From Cohnella rhizoplanae (GTDB lineage: Bacteria > Bacillota > Bacilli > Paenibacillales > Paenibacillaceae), in NCBI RefSeq assembly GCF_948329515.1, contig NZ_CAOJCN010000003.1, forward strand, positions 310,001 through 374,000: DNA of 64,000 nt, given 5' to 3'. The notes under the pieces are model-generated. The model was not told where the DNA came from. It saw only the letters and a program-made list of their open reading frames with translations, and made no database searches. This document shows positions 1 to 9,481 of this stretch, one piece after another; within the stretch, counting starts at the first letter, position 1; every line of letters begins with the position of its first letter. The position numbers and the translations under genes are program-made.

Positions 1-1
1 C

Positions 2-58
2 ATACTGCCCCCGCTGACGTTCCTGCTCTTCGAGCCGGATACGTCGGTGGAGGACTAG
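2..58 (+). CDS. 3' end of an upstream gene, probably glgB (branching enzyme)
   Basis: An open frame enters from the left edge and ends at a TAG at 56-58. The last 18 residues read as a beta-rich tail (LPPLTFLLFEP then DTSVED). Alpha-amylase family enzymes end in a C-terminal beta domain with a similar PPL-hydrophobic ending. glgC begins only 39 bases later, and glgB usually precedes glgC in Bacillota glycogen operons, so a branching enzyme is the likely identity. This rests mainly on context because too little of the protein is visible to prove it. Confidence 0.45.
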   Translation: MLPPLTFLLFEPDTSVED

Positions 59-97
59 CAAGCCTGGCACATATTTAAGGAGAGCGGGGAGAGCACG

Positions 98-1264
98 ATG
101 CATAAAAGCGAATGCATTGCCATGCTGCTGGCCGGCGGCGAAGGCCGTCGTCTCGGCGTATTGACCAAGGACCTTGCGAAGCCCGCCGTTCACTTCGGCG
201 GGAAGTACAGAATCATCGATTTTACGCTCAGCAACTGCGTGAATTCAGGGATCGATACGGTGGGCGTCCTTACCCAATACCAACCGCTCGTGCTCAATCA
301 ATATCTCGGCATCGGCAGCCCCTGGGGGCTCGACCGGCGCGGCGGCGGCATGCACGTCCTCCCGCCCTACGTCCGCTCCAAAGGGGGAACGTGGTATAAA
401 GGCACCGCCAACGCGATCTACCAGAACATCGGCTTTATCGAGAATTACGACCCCGAATACGTGCTCATCATCTCCGGCGACCATATTTACAAAATGGATT
501 ATGACGAGCTGCTGGAGTCTCATAAGCGCAATCGCGCGGACGCGACGATCGCGGTCATCACCGTGCCGTGGGCGGAGGCGAGCCGCTTCGGCATTCTGAG
601 CGTCGACGAGGACGACCGGGTCGTCGAGTTCGCCGAGAAACCCAAACAGCCCAGCAGCAATCTGGCTTCGATGGGCGTTTACATTTTCTCGTGGAAGGTG
701 CTCAAGGAAGCGCTCGTCCGGGACGAGGCGACGTCAGGCTCCTCGAACGACTTCGGTAAGGACATTATCCCAACCATGCTCCAAGACGGAGCGCGCCTGT
801 TCACGCACCGGTTCGACGGCTATTGGAAGGACGTCGGGACGATCGACTCGCTCTGGGAGGCCAACATGGACCTGCTCGAGGATGAGCCCGCGCTCAATCT
901 CAACGACCGCTCCTGGCGCATCTATTCCGTCAATCCGAACATGCCTGCGCACTATCTGTCGCCCGAGTCGAGCGTCCAGAGCTCGCTCATCAACGAGGGC
1001 TGCGTCGTGAAGGGAACCGTGAACCGCTCGGTGCTGTTCCAGTGCGTCACGGTCGGCGAAGGCAGCTTCATCGAGGACTCGGTCATCATGCCGAACGCGA
1101 AGATCGGCAAAAACGCGCGTATCGTGCGCGCGATCGTCGGGGACGGCGCCGTCGTCGGGGACGGCTGCGTCATCGGCGGCGTGGACGCGGCCGAGATCGC
1201 AGTCGTAGGCAGCGGAGACCGCATCGAAGCGGAGACAGAGCTTGAGGAGGCGAAGTCCGTATGA
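98..1264 (+). CDS. glgC: Glucose-1-phosphate adenylyltransferase (ADP-glucose pyrophosphorylase) GlgC
   Basis: Makes ADP-glucose from glucose-1-phosphate and ATP, the committed step of glycogen synthesis in the cytoplasm. The 388-residue protein opens with the nucleotidyltransferase signature ([14 protein letters not shown], about residues 10-23, then [15 protein letters not shown]). It also has the substrate-binding segments GTANAIYQN and [10 protein letters not shown] and ends in a left-handed beta-helix-like domain of hexapeptide repeats (about 290-388). The ATG at 98 follows a GGGGAG ribosome site. Its TGA overlaps the ATG of glgD (ATGA), so the two are probably translationally coupled and form a GlgC-GlgD complex as in Bacillus. 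Confidence 0.97.
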   Translation: MHKSECIAMLLAGGEGRRLGVLTKDLAKPAVHFGGKYRIIDFTLSNCVNSGIDTVGVLTQYQPLVLNQYLGIGSPWGLDRRGGGMHVLPPYVRSKGGTWYKGTANAIYQNIGFIENYDPEYVLIISGDHIYKMDYDELLESHKRNRADATIAVITVPWAEASRFGILSVDEDDRVVEFAEKPKQPSSNLASMGVYIFSWKVLKEALVRDEATSGSSNDFGKDIIPTMLQDGARLFTHRFDGYWKDVGTIDSLWEANMDLLEDEPALNLNDRSWRIYSVNPNMPAHYLSPESSVQSSLINEGCVVKGTVNRSVLFQCVTVGEGSFIEDSVIMPNAKIGKNARIVRAIVGDGAVVGDGCVIGGVDAAEIAVVGSGDRIEAETELEEAKSV

Positions 1265-2373
1265 AACTGCCGCTGATGGGCGTCATCAACCTCATTCACG
1301 AGACGGAGGACATGGGTCCGCTCACGAGCGCCCGCTGTCTCGCTACGGTGCCGTTCGGCGCCCGCTACCGTCTCATCGACTTCGTCCTGTCGTCCATGGT
1401 CAACTCGGGCATCCAGAAGGTTGCCGTGTTCGCCCACACCAAGTACCGGTCCCTGATGGACCATCTGGGTTCGGGCAGCAACTGGGACCTGCACAGCAAG
1501 CAGAGCGGACTGTTCGTGCTGCCGCCGTCGATGGAGGACCAGTCCGACTTCGGCAAGGGCGATCTTTATCAATTTTACCGTCATCGGGATTACTTCGCGC
1601 GCAGTCCGCTCGATTACGTCGTCATCGCGCGCAGCCATATGGTGTGCAACATCGACTTCGCCAAGGTGCTCGAGCAGCACCGCGCCCGCGGCTCGGACAT
1701 CACGGTCGTCTGCAAGGAGTGGCCGGACGCGGAGACGGGGCTGACGCGCAAGGCGAAGCTGGACGCGGACGGGCGGATCGTCGACATGCAGGATCACTTC
1801 GGCAGGCTCGCCAGCGACATCGTCTCCATGGAGATGTACGTGCTGCGCAAGGAGCTGCTGCTCGATCTGGTCGATACCTCGCTCGCGCAAGGCAAGGACC
1901 ACTTCGTCCGTCATGCCGTCATGCCGAGGCTCGGCGAGCTGAAGGTCGACGCCTACATGCACGATGGCGTGCTGGGCGTCGTGAACAACATCCCGTCCTA
2001 CTACAAACATAGTCTCGAACTGCTGGATCCGAAAGTATGGAGCGAGCTGTTCTTCGAGCCCGCCCCGATCTTCACCAAGGTCAAGGACGAACCGCCGACC
2101 CGCTATCGGGCAGGCTCCTCGGTCACCGGCTCGCTCGTCGCGAACGGCTGCGACATCGAGGGCACCGTGGAGGGCAGCATTCTGTTCCGCGGGGTCAAGG
2201 TACACAAGAACGCGATCGTGCGCAATTCGATCGTCATGCAGAACGGGATCATCGGCGAGCACGGCCTGCTGTCGAACTGCATTTTGGACAAAGAAGTGGA
2301 GATCCGGAGCGACCAGCAGCTGATGGGCGCGGCCGACATGCCTTATATCGCGCTTAAACGCAAAATCATCTAA
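1261..2373 (+). CDS. glgD: GlgD, regulatory paralogue of ADP-glucose pyrophosphorylase
   Basis: The 370-residue protein keeps the fold of GlgC ([18 protein letters not shown], the beta-helix repeat region from about 285). It has lost the N-terminal glycine-rich GGEGRRL nucleotide loop, which here reads [20 protein letters not shown]. This is the expected state of GlgD, which in Bacillus-type systems modulates a GlgC/GlgD heteromer rather than acting alone. The start codon overlaps the glgC stop by four bases. That GlgD is non-catalytic here is inferred from the missing loop. Confidence 0.93.
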   Translation: MKLPLMGVINLIHETEDMGPLTSARCLATVPFGARYRLIDFVLSSMVNSGIQKVAVFAHTKYRSLMDHLGSGSNWDLHSKQSGLFVLPPSMEDQSDFGKGDLYQFYRHRDYFARSPLDYVVIARSHMVCNIDFAKVLEQHRARGSDITVVCKEWPDAETGLTRKAKLDADGRIVDMQDHFGRLASDIVSMEMYVLRKELLLDLVDTSLAQGKDHFVRHAVMPRLGELKVDAYMHDGVLGVVNNIPSYYKHSLELLDPKVWSELFFEPAPIFTKVKDEPPTRYRAGSSVTGSLVANGCDIEGTVEGSILFRGVKVHKNAIVRNSIVMQNGIIGEHGLLSNCILDKEVEIRSDQQLMGAADMPYIALKRKII

Positions 2374-2423
2374 TCATCTGAGCGGGCAACCGCCATTCAA
2401 TAAACTGCAGTCGGAGGTGTTCC

Positions 2424-3854
2424 ATGAACGTCTGGTTCGTGGCATCGGAGGGCGTCCCTCTCGTGAAAACGGGGGGGCTCGCCGATGTCATCGGGGCGTT
2501 GCCCAAGGCGCTCGCGCGGCGCGGCGTCGACGTAACCGTCGTCCTGCCCAAGTACGGGAGCATTCCCGGCGCCTATCTAGAAAATGCGGAATTCAAAGGC
2601 TACTTCTACATTACGATGGGCTGGCGCAGGGAATACTGCGGCCTCCTCGAGGTCGTGGCGGACGGCGTCCGCTTCCTGCTCATCGACAACGAGTTTTACT
2701 TCAGGCGCGAATCGCCTTACGGTTATGGAGACGATGCGGAGCGGTTCGTGTTCTTCAGCTTCGCCGCCGCCGAAGCGATGCTGCGGGAGCCGAGCCTGCC
2801 TGACGTCGTGCATTGCCACGACTGGCAGACCGGGCTCGTGCCCTTCCTGCTGCGTACGCGCTATGCCAACGTGCCCGGCATGGATCGCGTGCGCACGGTA
2901 TTCACGATACACAATCTGCAGTATCAAGGCGTATTCTCGCGCCATCTGCTGCAGGATCTGCTCTCCGTCGGAGACGATGCGTTCACGGACGACAGTCTGG
3001 AGTTCTACGGGGCCGCGAATTGCATGAAGGCCGGTCTGCGATTCGCGGACAAGCTGACGACGGTGAGCCCGACTTACGCGCGCGAGATTCAGACGGTCGA
3101 GTACGGCGAAAAGCTCGACGGCGTCCTGCGCCAGCGCGCGGGCGACCTTGTCGGCATCCTGAACGGGATCGACACGGAGTCGTACGATACGATGAAGGAT
3201 GCGGCGTTGCAGGTCCGTTACCGGGATTCGCTCGCGAAAAAGCGGCTCAACAAGCCGGCGCTTCAGCGCGAGCTCGGGCTCGCGGAGGATGCCGCGGCTC
3301 CGCTGATCGGCGTCGTCTCGCGGATGGTCGGGCAGAAGGGCTTCGACCTGATCCTGGACAGCCTCGCGCAGCTGATGGACGAAGGCGTCCAGCTCGCCGT
3401 GCTCGGCTCCGGGGATCCGCACTTCGAGCATCTGCTGGGCGAAGCGATCCATCGGTATCCCGGCCGGCTTGCCGTATGGTTCGGCTTCAATGAAGGGCTG
3501 GCGAGGCGGATCTACGCCGCGTCGGACATGTTCTTAATGCCTTCGCGCTTCGAGCCTTGCGGCCTCAGCCAGCTCATCTCGCTGCGCTACCGGACGGTGC
3601 CGATCGTGCGGGAGACCGGCGGGCTCAAGGACACGGTCGAGCCGTTCAACGAATTCACGGGCGAGGGGACGGGCTTCACGTTCGGTCCCGCGAGCGCGCA
3701 CGATCTGATGTACACGGTACGCAGGGCGCTGCGCTTCTACCGGGACGAGCCGGAGGCGTGGAAGCGCCTCGTGAACAACGGCGCGAAACGGGACTATGGC
3801 TGGGGTAGCTCGGCCAAGCAATACGAACTACTATATAGAGAGCTCGGTAAATAG
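2424..3854 (+). CDS. glgA: Glycogen synthase GlgA (GT5)
   Basis: Transfers glucose from ADP-glucose to the growing alpha-1,4-glucan. The 476-residue length is normal for bacterial GlgA. The ADP-glucose-binding KTGGL motif is at residues 15-19, followed by the GT5 N-domain (VVLPKY, HCHDWQTGL, FTIHNLQYQG). The GT-B C-domain shows VSRMVGQKGFDL and the E-x7-E retaining motif region (PSRFEPCGLSQLISLRYRTVPIVRETGGL). The ATG follows a GGAGGTG site, and 50 bases separate it from glgD, so it lies in the same operon. Confidence 0.97.
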   Translation: MNVWFVASEGVPLVKTGGLADVIGALPKALARRGVDVTVVLPKYGSIPGAYLENAEFKGYFYITMGWRREYCGLLEVVADGVRFLLIDNEFYFRRESPYGYGDDAERFVFFSFAAAEAMLREPSLPDVVHCHDWQTGLVPFLLRTRYANVPGMDRVRTVFTIHNLQYQGVFSRHLLQDLLSVGDDAFTDDSLEFYGAANCMKAGLRFADKLTTVSPTYAREIQTVEYGEKLDGVLRQRAGDLVGILNGIDTESYDTMKDAALQVRYRDSLAKKRLNKPALQRELGLAEDAAAPLIGVVSRMVGQKGFDLILDSLAQLMDEGVQLAVLGSGDPHFEHLLGEAIHRYPGRLAVWFGFNEGLARRIYAASDMFLMPSRFEPCGLSQLISLRYRTVPIVRETGGLKDTVEPFNEFTGEGTGFTFGPASAHDLMYTVRRALRFYRDEPEAWKRLVNNGAKRDYGWGSSAKQYELLYRELGK

Positions 3855-3901
3855 AGGACGGTCCGCGGCAGGGCGGTCCAATAGGAGAGGGGAATGCTGG
3901 C

Positions 3902-5875
3902 ATGGCCCGACATCTCGTGATCGGCAACGGCAAGATGCTCATCAATCTCGACGATCATTGTTTTATCCGCGATCTCTACTTCCCGTTCGTAGGCCAGCTC
4001 AACCATATCGGCGGACAGCAATGCCGGTTCGGCGTCTGGTGCAACGGCTCGTTCGTCTGGCTGGACGATCCGTCCTGGCGGATCGAGCTCGGCTACATCG
4101 AAAACTCGCTCGTCACCAACGTGGTCGCCAGGCATGACGGACTGGGCATTGAGCTGTACGTCAACGACGGGATTCACCAGCGGGAGAGCATCTATATGAA
4201 GCGCGTCGTCGTTCGCAATCTGACCGGGGAGCCGAAGGACGTCCGCGTGTTCTTCCACCAGGATCTGATGATCGACGGCAACGAGGTCGGCGATACGGCG
4301 GCTTACTATCCGATGAACCGTACCGTGTTCCATTACAAGCGTTCCTCCTACTTCATGTTCAACGGCCGCTCCCAGACCGGCGGCATCTACCAGTTCACGA
4401 CCGGCATCAAGCGGTTCCACTCGGCCGAAGGGACCTGGCGGGACGCCGAGGACGGCGAGCTGATGGGCAACGCCATCGCCCAAGGCTCGGTCGACAGCAC
4501 GATCAGCTTCAGGCTGGAGCTTCAAGGAAACGCCGAGAGCTCGTTGTATTATTGGATGTCGGTCGGCAGCGATCTGGAGGAGGTCAAGCGGCTCGACCAG
4601 TATGTGCTGGAGAGTCATCCGGAAAAGCTGCTCAGCCGCATCGTCATCTACTGGAACCACTGGCTGACGAAGGTCGGCTCGCAGTACCACTTCGGCGATC
4701 TGCCGCCGGAGGTGGTGCAGCTGTTCAAGCACAGCCTGCTTATCGTGCGGACGCAGATCGACGAACGCGGCGCCATTCTGGCGGCCAACGATACCGACAT
4801 CCTGCAGTACAACCGCGACCACTATAGCTACATGTGGCCGCGCGACGGCGCGCTCATCGCCGACGCGATGTCGCTGGCGGGTTACCACGGCACGATCGCG
4901 CCGTTTTTCCACTTCTGCAACGACGCGCTCGCGCCCGAAGGATATCTGTATCACAAGTACAATCCGGACGGCACCGTCGGCTCCAGCTGGCATCCGTACG
5001 TCGTGCACGGACTGCCCCGGCTGCCGATCCAGGAGGATGAGACCGCCCTGGTCCTGTTCGCGCTCTGGAAGGATTATGAGCGCCACGGCGAGATCGAGCT
5101 GCCCCAGTCGCTGTATCCGAGCCTCGTTCGCAAAGCCGCTTCGTTCCTGTGCGACTATATCGAACCCTCGCTCGGACTGCCGCTTCCCAGCTACGATCTA
5201 TGGGAGGAGCGCTATGGCATCTGGACGTACACTTCCGCCTCCGTCTACGGCGGTCTGATGGGCGCTGCCTACTTTGCGGACCTGTTCGGCGACTACGAGC
5301 GCAGCGACCGTTACCGCAACGTGGCCGAGCGGATCAAGCTCGGCATGATGACGCATCTGTGGGACGAGGAAACGGGGCGCTTCGCGCGCGGGCTCGCGCT
5401 CCGCGACGGCAAATGGGAGAAGGACATGACGATCGAGAGCAGCGTGTTCGGCCTGTTCGAGTTCGGCGTGCTGCCCGCGAGCGACGACCGCGTCGTCCGC
5501 ACGATGCAGGCGATCCAGCAGGGGCTGTCGATCAAGACGGACATCGGCGGCATCGCCAGGTATACCAACGATTATTACTTTCAGCAGTCGGACGATCTCG
5601 AGCGCGTGCCGGGCAACCCGTGGATCATCTGCACGCTGTGGGTCGCGTACTTCCAGATCGAGACCGCGCAGCGGCTCTCGGACCTCGAGGCGCCGCGCAT
5701 CACGCTCGAGAAGATCGTGAACTCGACGCTAGAGGGCGGCAACATGCCCGAGCAGATCCATCCGACCCAGGGCACCCCGCTCTCCGTAGCGCCGCTGACT
5801 TGGTCGCACGCGACTTATATCAAGACCGTATGCCTCTACGCCCGCAAGCACGAAGAACTGGCGGGCAAGGAATAA
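3902..5875 (+). CDS. GH15-family glucoamylase-like hydrolase
   Basis: A 657-residue protein with an N-terminal beta-sandwich-like half (about 1-270) and a GH15 (alpha/alpha)6 barrel. Diagnostic GH15 stretches are MWPRDGA at 311-317, the catalytic-acid region DLWEERYG (W434, E435, E436) and the base region PEQ (E617) followed by LTWSHATY. Family members release glucose or trehalose-related sugars from alpha-glucans. There is no signal peptide, so it probably acts on cytoplasmic glycogen or oligosaccharides, consistent with being the last gene of the glg operon, 47 bases after glgA. The exact substrate cannot be read from sequence. Confidence 0.9.
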   Translation: MARHLVIGNGKMLINLDDHCFIRDLYFPFVGQLNHIGGQQCRFGVWCNGSFVWLDDPSWRIELGYIENSLVTNVVARHDGLGIELYVNDGIHQRESIYMKRVVVRNLTGEPKDVRVFFHQDLMIDGNEVGDTAAYYPMNRTVFHYKRSSYFMFNGRSQTGGIYQFTTGIKRFHSAEGTWRDAEDGELMGNAIAQGSVDSTISFRLELQGNAESSLYYWMSVGSDLEEVKRLDQYVLESHPEKLLSRIVIYWNHWLTKVGSQYHFGDLPPEVVQLFKHSLLIVRTQIDERGAILAANDTDILQYNRDHYSYMWPRDGALIADAMSLAGYHGTIAPFFHFCNDALAPEGYLYHKYNPDGTVGSSWHPYVVHGLPRLPIQEDETALVLFALWKDYERHGEIELPQSLYPSLVRKAASFLCDYIEPSLGLPLPSYDLWEERYGIWTYTSASVYGGLMGAAYFADLFGDYERSDRYRNVAERIKLGMMTHLWDEETGRFARGLALRDGKWEKDMTIESSVFGLFEFGVLPASDDRVVRTMQAIQQGLSIKTDIGGIARYTNDYYFQQSDDLERVPGNPWIICTLWVAYFQIETAQRLSDLEAPRITLEKIVNSTLEGGNMPEQIHPTQGTPLSVAPLTWSHATYIKTVCLYARKHEELAGKE

Positions 5876-6043
5876 GGCGGAGCCGCCGGTTAATCCGCCG
5901 CGCGCGCAGAGCGAGACCATCGACAGCCATCCCGAGGCGCGAGCCGGCAGGGTGGCTGTTTGATTTTGCTGCGCGCGTCCGCAACTTTTGCCGGCTCGCC
6001 GGTGTAAGTATTACTGTGACACGCATGGGAGGAGAAACCGCAT

Positions 6044-6796
6044 ATGAACCCGAGTCTTTCTCAATCGAAAACCGAACCGCTCTTCACGCCGGCTTTTATC
6101 GTCCTTTGTCTGACGTCGCTGCTGTGCCTGTCGATGCTCGTCGTACGGGAAGCGCAGGTGGGAGACAGCCGCTACCGGTTCCTGGTGTGGAACCTGTTCC
6201 TGGCCTGGCTCCCGCTGCTCGTGTCGATGGCGGCGACCGGCGCCGATCGCCTGCTGTCGGGGGCGCCTGCCGTACTGCGCAAGGTGGCGCTGCCCGTCCT
6301 CGGCACCGGGTGGCTGCTACTCTATCCGAACGCGCCGTATCTGACGACGGACTTGATCCATCTGATCGTGAACCCGGCGTATGGCTGGCGGCAAGCCTCC
6401 GATTCGCTGCTCGTTTGGTACGATCTCATCGTCTTTTTCTTGTTCGCCTGGTGCGGCCTGCTGCTGGGCTACGTATCGATGCGGCAGTTCCACCGGCTGG
6501 TCGGTCTTCATCTCGGCGCTTCGGCAGGCTGGCTGTTTATCGTGGCGGTGTCGTTCCTCGGCGGCTTCGGCGTCTATCTGGGACGCGTGATCCGTCTCAA
6601 CAGCTGGGATGTGCTCTTCAGTCCGTTCAGGCTGGTCGACAGCGTCATCGGCGGCATCAACGCGAATGGCGCGATACTGACGATCTTGTTCGGCATGCTG
6701 ATCCTTATGGTGTATTTGTCGCTGTATTGTCTCGGTTTCCGGCGCGGACCGGGGGTCGGCGGCGTTGCCCGGGACGGGTCCGGCGGGTTATCATAG
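6044..6796 (+). CDS. DUF1361 polytopic membrane protein
   Basis: A 250-residue, strongly hydrophobic protein with about seven predicted transmembrane segments. It carries the conserved blocks of the DUF1361 family: FLVWNLFLAWLPLLVS near residue 45, LLYPNAPYLTTDLIHL near 93 and WYDLIVFFLFAWCGLLLG near 125. No biochemical role is established for this family. It stands alone, 168 bases after the glycogen operon, with a GGAGG site before the ATG at 6044. The C-terminal tail after about residue 232 is Gly/Arg-rich and probably cytoplasmic. Confidence 0.85.
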   Translation: MNPSLSQSKTEPLFTPAFIVLCLTSLLCLSMLVVREAQVGDSRYRFLVWNLFLAWLPLLVSMAATGADRLLSGAPAVLRKVALPVLGTGWLLLYPNAPYLTTDLIHLIVNPAYGWRQASDSLLVWYDLIVFFLFAWCGLLLGYVSMRQFHRLVGLHLGASAGWLFIVAVSFLGGFGVYLGRVIRLNSWDVLFSPFRLVDSVIGGINANGAILTILFGMLILMVYLSLYCLGFRRGPGVGGVARDGSGGLS

Positions 6797-6835
6797 TACA
6801 TAGCCATAGTTGCTCGAGTCTAGGAGGCGGAATTC

Positions 6836-7483
6836 ATGAGTTTCTTCAAAAAGTTAACGGAAACAGTCAGCAAAGGGGTGAGCACGGCTACGGAGAAGGC
6901 CCAACAGACCGTCGAGATCACCAAGCTTCACTCGCAGATCGCGGGCAAACGCAAGGAGATCGAGCGTCAATATAACGAGATCGGCGAGGCCGTCTATAAG
7001 GCATTTGTCGACGGCGACTTGTCCAAGGCCGAGGTCGAGGTCATCCCGGCCTGCCAGCTGATCGCCGACAAAGGCCGCGAGATCGATGTCCTCGAAGACC
7101 GGATCCGCGAGCTTCGCAACGAGAAAGAATGCGAGTGCGGGCAGCGCGTGCCGTTCCAGACCCGCTTCTGTCCCGCCTGCGGCAAGCCGTTCCCGGAGCC
7201 CGCGCCGGTGACCGAGACGCCGGTCGAGGGCGAGCTGTCCGTGCTGTCCGAAGGCGGAACGCCCGAGCGGGCGGAGCAGGCCATCGACGTCTACCCCGAG
7301 GACGAGTCGGTCGCGAGCGTATGGGATGAGCCTCATGCCGCCGAGCCGTCGCCGGTGCCGGCGACGGCCCCTGAAGTTCGGCAGCCCGACAAGCCGGCGG
7401 TCCACGCGTGCACGGCTTGCGGTTCGGAGATGCCGGAAGAAGCGCGTTTCTGCCAGGATTGCGGGAACCCGATGTACCCTTAA
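6836..7483 (+). CDS. Coiled-coil protein with two zinc ribbons
   Basis: The 215-residue protein has an N-terminal helical region (residues 1-95, rich in K/E heptads, probably a coiled coil). A first zinc ribbon follows (CECGQ then FCPACGK, about 98-120), then an acidic Pro/Glu linker (about 120-188), and a second ribbon at the C-terminus (CTACGSEMPEE then FCQDCGNP). Such proteins are common and of unknown role in Bacillota, and no enzymatic domain is visible. A GGAGG site precedes the ATG, and a strong terminator follows, so it appears to be a monocistronic or end-of-transcript gene. Confidence 0.75.
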   Translation: MSFFKKLTETVSKGVSTATEKAQQTVEITKLHSQIAGKRKEIERQYNEIGEAVYKAFVDGDLSKAEVEVIPACQLIADKGREIDVLEDRIRELRNEKECECGQRVPFQTRFCPACGKPFPEPAPVTETPVEGELSVLSEGGTPERAEQAIDVYPEDESVASVWDEPHAAEPSPVPATAPEVRQPDKPAVHACTACGSEMPEEARFCQDCGNPMYP

Positions 7484-7511
7484 TCGGTTTGGATGCGCTT
7501 TAAGAACTGCG

Positions 7512-7564
7512 AGAGTCTGATATCGGACGGCGTTGATGCCGGTCGATGTCAGACTCTTTTATTT
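7512..7564 (+). terminator. Rho-independent terminator after the zinc-ribbon gene
   Basis: AGAGTCTGA (7512-7520) pairs with TCAGACTCT (7549-7557). The stem extends inward as ATCG..CGG with wobble pairs and is followed by TTTTATTTAT. Confidence 0.85.
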
Positions 7565-7679
7565 ATGGCATCATTTATTTAGAATCACCCTAATCTGCGT
7601 CATTATAATTAACGTATCTTCATAGAGTTTGTAAAATAAAAATATTTTTAATCGAAAACCAGAAGACTTTTGGTTTCTA

Positions 7680-7698
7680 ATGTTATAAAATATAACAT
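7680..7698. promoter_or_regulatory. Perfect inverted repeat in A+T-rich leader, possible operator
   Basis: ATGTTATA (7680-7687), AAA, TATAACAT (7691-7698) is a perfect 8-bp inverted repeat 55 bases upstream of the PucR-type regulator. A second weaker repeat, AAACCA (7656-7661) and TGGTTT (7671-7676), lies beside it. The whole 7560-7715 stretch is far richer in A+T than the rest of the window. An operator or promoter region, perhaps autoregulatory, is inferred and not proven. Confidence 0.45.
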
Positions 7699-7753
7699 AA
7701 TAACGACATTCCGCATGAAGTACGAGCACGCGTGCGTGGCGAGGAGGGGTTCC

Positions 7754-9142
7754 GTGTCTGCAATGTCCCGCAAAGATGCCAAGCCGGAGAACAGAACGGC
7801 ACGTTTGAGTTTCCCGTTAACGGAGCCTAAGGATGAACCGTCCGCGAGGACGGGCGAGGAACGCGCGGCGCTCGACAGGCTGCCCGCCGATGAATATAGC
7901 CAGCTCGCCGAGCTGAAGTCCTCGATCGGGCGAATATCGCGACTGATGCTAAGCGGCGGCAGCCTGGAGCAGGCGCTGGACGCGATGGAGGAAGTGCTGG
8001 GCAATCCGGTCGCCGTCATCCACGGCAAGGACAGCTCGCTGCGCTCGTCCGGCTTCGGGGCTGCCGCGGCGGAGCAAGCCGCGGCCGCTGCGGCCGCGCA
8101 CGTCGGGCGCGAGGGCGGCCGCCGCTCCGGCACGGATGGCTTCCTCGCCTTCGGCGAAGCGCATCGCGCGTATTATTATTGGATCGCGGGGAGCGGCGAG
8201 CGGCAGACGGCGATCGCGCTCTACGAGCTGAACCGCGCGATCGCGCCGATCGACACGCTGACGCTGGCGCGCATGTCCGCCTTCGTGGACCTGGAGATGG
8301 CCAATCGGATGGCGGTCCAGGAGGTCGAAGGGAAGTATCTGGACCTGTTCCTGCAGGACTGGCTCTCCGGCAAGATCGTCTCCGAGCGGGACTGGTCCGT
8401 GCGAACGGAAGTGTGCGGCTGCGAACTTCGCTCCGCGGATCGGCTCTGCGCGATCTTGGTCGGTCTGCCGGAAGCGGGGGCCGAGCATGCGGAAGGCAGG
8501 CTGGCCGTACTGTGCCGCAGCCTGCGGTCCGGATCGCGGACGCCGGGAAGAGAGATGCTGGCGGCACCCTTCGGAAGCGAGCTCGTCCTCATTCTGTCCG
8601 AAGGAAAGGCGGAAGGACAGGAGCCGGCAGAGGGCGCGGCAGAGGCGTCGCTGCAGCGGCTGCTGGACGAACTGCGCGCGGAGCTCGGCATGCCGGCGCT
8701 GCGGCTATTCGCCGGACGGCCGGTCGCGCAGCCCGAACTGATTCCCGCGAGCCTCTCGCAGGCGCGCAGGGCGAGGCAGGTCGCCGAGGTATGCGGGTTG
8801 GCCGGAGACGTGGTCACGTACGACAAGCTGGGCGTGTATTCGCTCCTGTACTTAATACCGGGCGGCGAGGAGCGCGAGCAATTTTTGCGCCGCTACATGG
8901 TGCCGCTCCAGCAGGCCGACCGCAAGGGCGGAGGACGGCTCGCGGAGACGCTGGAGATGTTTTTCCGGTGCAACGGCAATATCAAGCTCACCTCCGAGAA
9001 GCTGTATGCCCATTACAACACGATCGTGTATCGGCTGGATAAAATCCAGAGCATCCTCGGCGTATCTCTGGACGATCCCGAAGACAGACTCCAGCTGCAG
9101 CTCTCGCTGAAGCTCGGACAGATCTCGCCGGGCAGCTTCTGA
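7754..9142 (+). CDS. PucR/CdaR-family transcriptional regulator
   Basis: The C-terminus carries the PucR-type helix-turn-helix: LAETLEMFFRCNGNIKLTSEKLYAHYNTIVYRLDKIQ, then LQLQLSLKL. The middle (about 190-350) fits the GGDEF-like CdaR domain common in this family, and the N-terminal part (about 30-150, Ala-rich) may be a sensory domain. I place the start at the GTG at 7754 because GAGGAGGGG (7741-7749) sits just before it; the upstream TTG at 7670 has no ribosome site. Length is then 462 residues. It has no co-directional partner and its neighbours do not reveal a regulon. Homologues respond to purine, sugar-acid or amino-acid metabolites. Confidence 0.8.
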   Translation: MSAMSRKDAKPENRTARLSFPLTEPKDEPSARTGEERAALDRLPADEYSQLAELKSSIGRISRLMLSGGSLEQALDAMEEVLGNPVAVIHGKDSSLRSSGFGAAAAEQAAAAAAAHVGREGGRRSGTDGFLAFGEAHRAYYYWIAGSGERQTAIALYELNRAIAPIDTLTLARMSAFVDLEMANRMAVQEVEGKYLDLFLQDWLSGKIVSERDWSVRTEVCGCELRSADRLCAILVGLPEAGAEHAEGRLAVLCRSLRSGSRTPGREMLAAPFGSELVLILSEGKAEGQEPAEGAAEASLQRLLDELRAELGMPALRLFAGRPVAQPELIPASLSQARRARQVAEVCGLAGDVVTYDKLGVYSLLYLIPGGEEREQFLRRYMVPLQQADRKGGGRLAETLEMFFRCNGNIKLTSEKLYAHYNTIVYRLDKIQSILGVSLDDPEDRLQLQLSLKLGQISPGSF

Positions 9143-9181
9143 CCGCTATCCGCAGATTCGTCCGGCATCTCCTAATACGCC

Positions 9182-9222
9182 AAAAACCTCCGGCCCGCAC
9201 GCATGCGGACCGGAGGTTTTTT
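9182..9222. terminator. Bidirectional terminator between the PucR-type gene and the yjcZ-like gene
   Basis: AAAAACCTCCGG (9182-9193) pairs with CCGGAGGTTTTT (9210-9221), with an inner CCGCA/TGCGG stem. There are T-runs on both strands, so it can end both converging transcripts. Confidence 0.85.
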
Positions 9223-9256
9223 ACGCAATCAGATCGCAGCCATCGCCGTTAGGCGA

Positions 9257-9376
9257 TTAGATCCAGCCGGCTCTGAGGATGATGACGAGCAGTATGAACA
9301 GTACCAGCGCGAACGCTGCTCCACCCATGCCGCCGTATCCGCCGCAACCTGCGCCGCCTGCTACTCCGTATCCCAT
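9257..9376 (-). CDS. YjcZ-family small sporulation protein (39 aa)
   Basis: A 39-residue protein: a Gly/Ala/Cys-rich N-terminus (MGYGVAGGAG, then CGGYGGMGG) followed by one hydrophobic segment (FALVLFILLVIILRAGWI). This Gly-rich head plus single membrane helix ending in a tryptophan is the hallmark of the YjcZ/YtzL group of tiny sporulation proteins. A GGGAGG ribosome site lies eight bases before the ATG. It follows the gerP genes on the same strand after a 105-base gap and ends at a bidirectional terminator. Its function is unknown beyond association with spores. Confidence 0.8.
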   Translation of the reverse strand: MGYGVAGGAGCGGYGGMGGAAFALVLFILLVIILRAGWI

Positions 9377-9481
9377 AGTAACAACCTCCCGATTAGAGTT
9401 ATGTGATGAGCGATCACACAGTCATCATATGCGGAGGCCGGCGGGCGGCTTGTGCGTTCGCCCGTATTTCGACGGAGACGA

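Noticed and set aside
952..2262. Long minus-strand open frame (436 codons) opposite glgC/glgD
   Set aside because: A shadow of high-G+C codon use opposite two well-recognised genes. The composition is Arg/Asp/His-rich and no family is recognisable.
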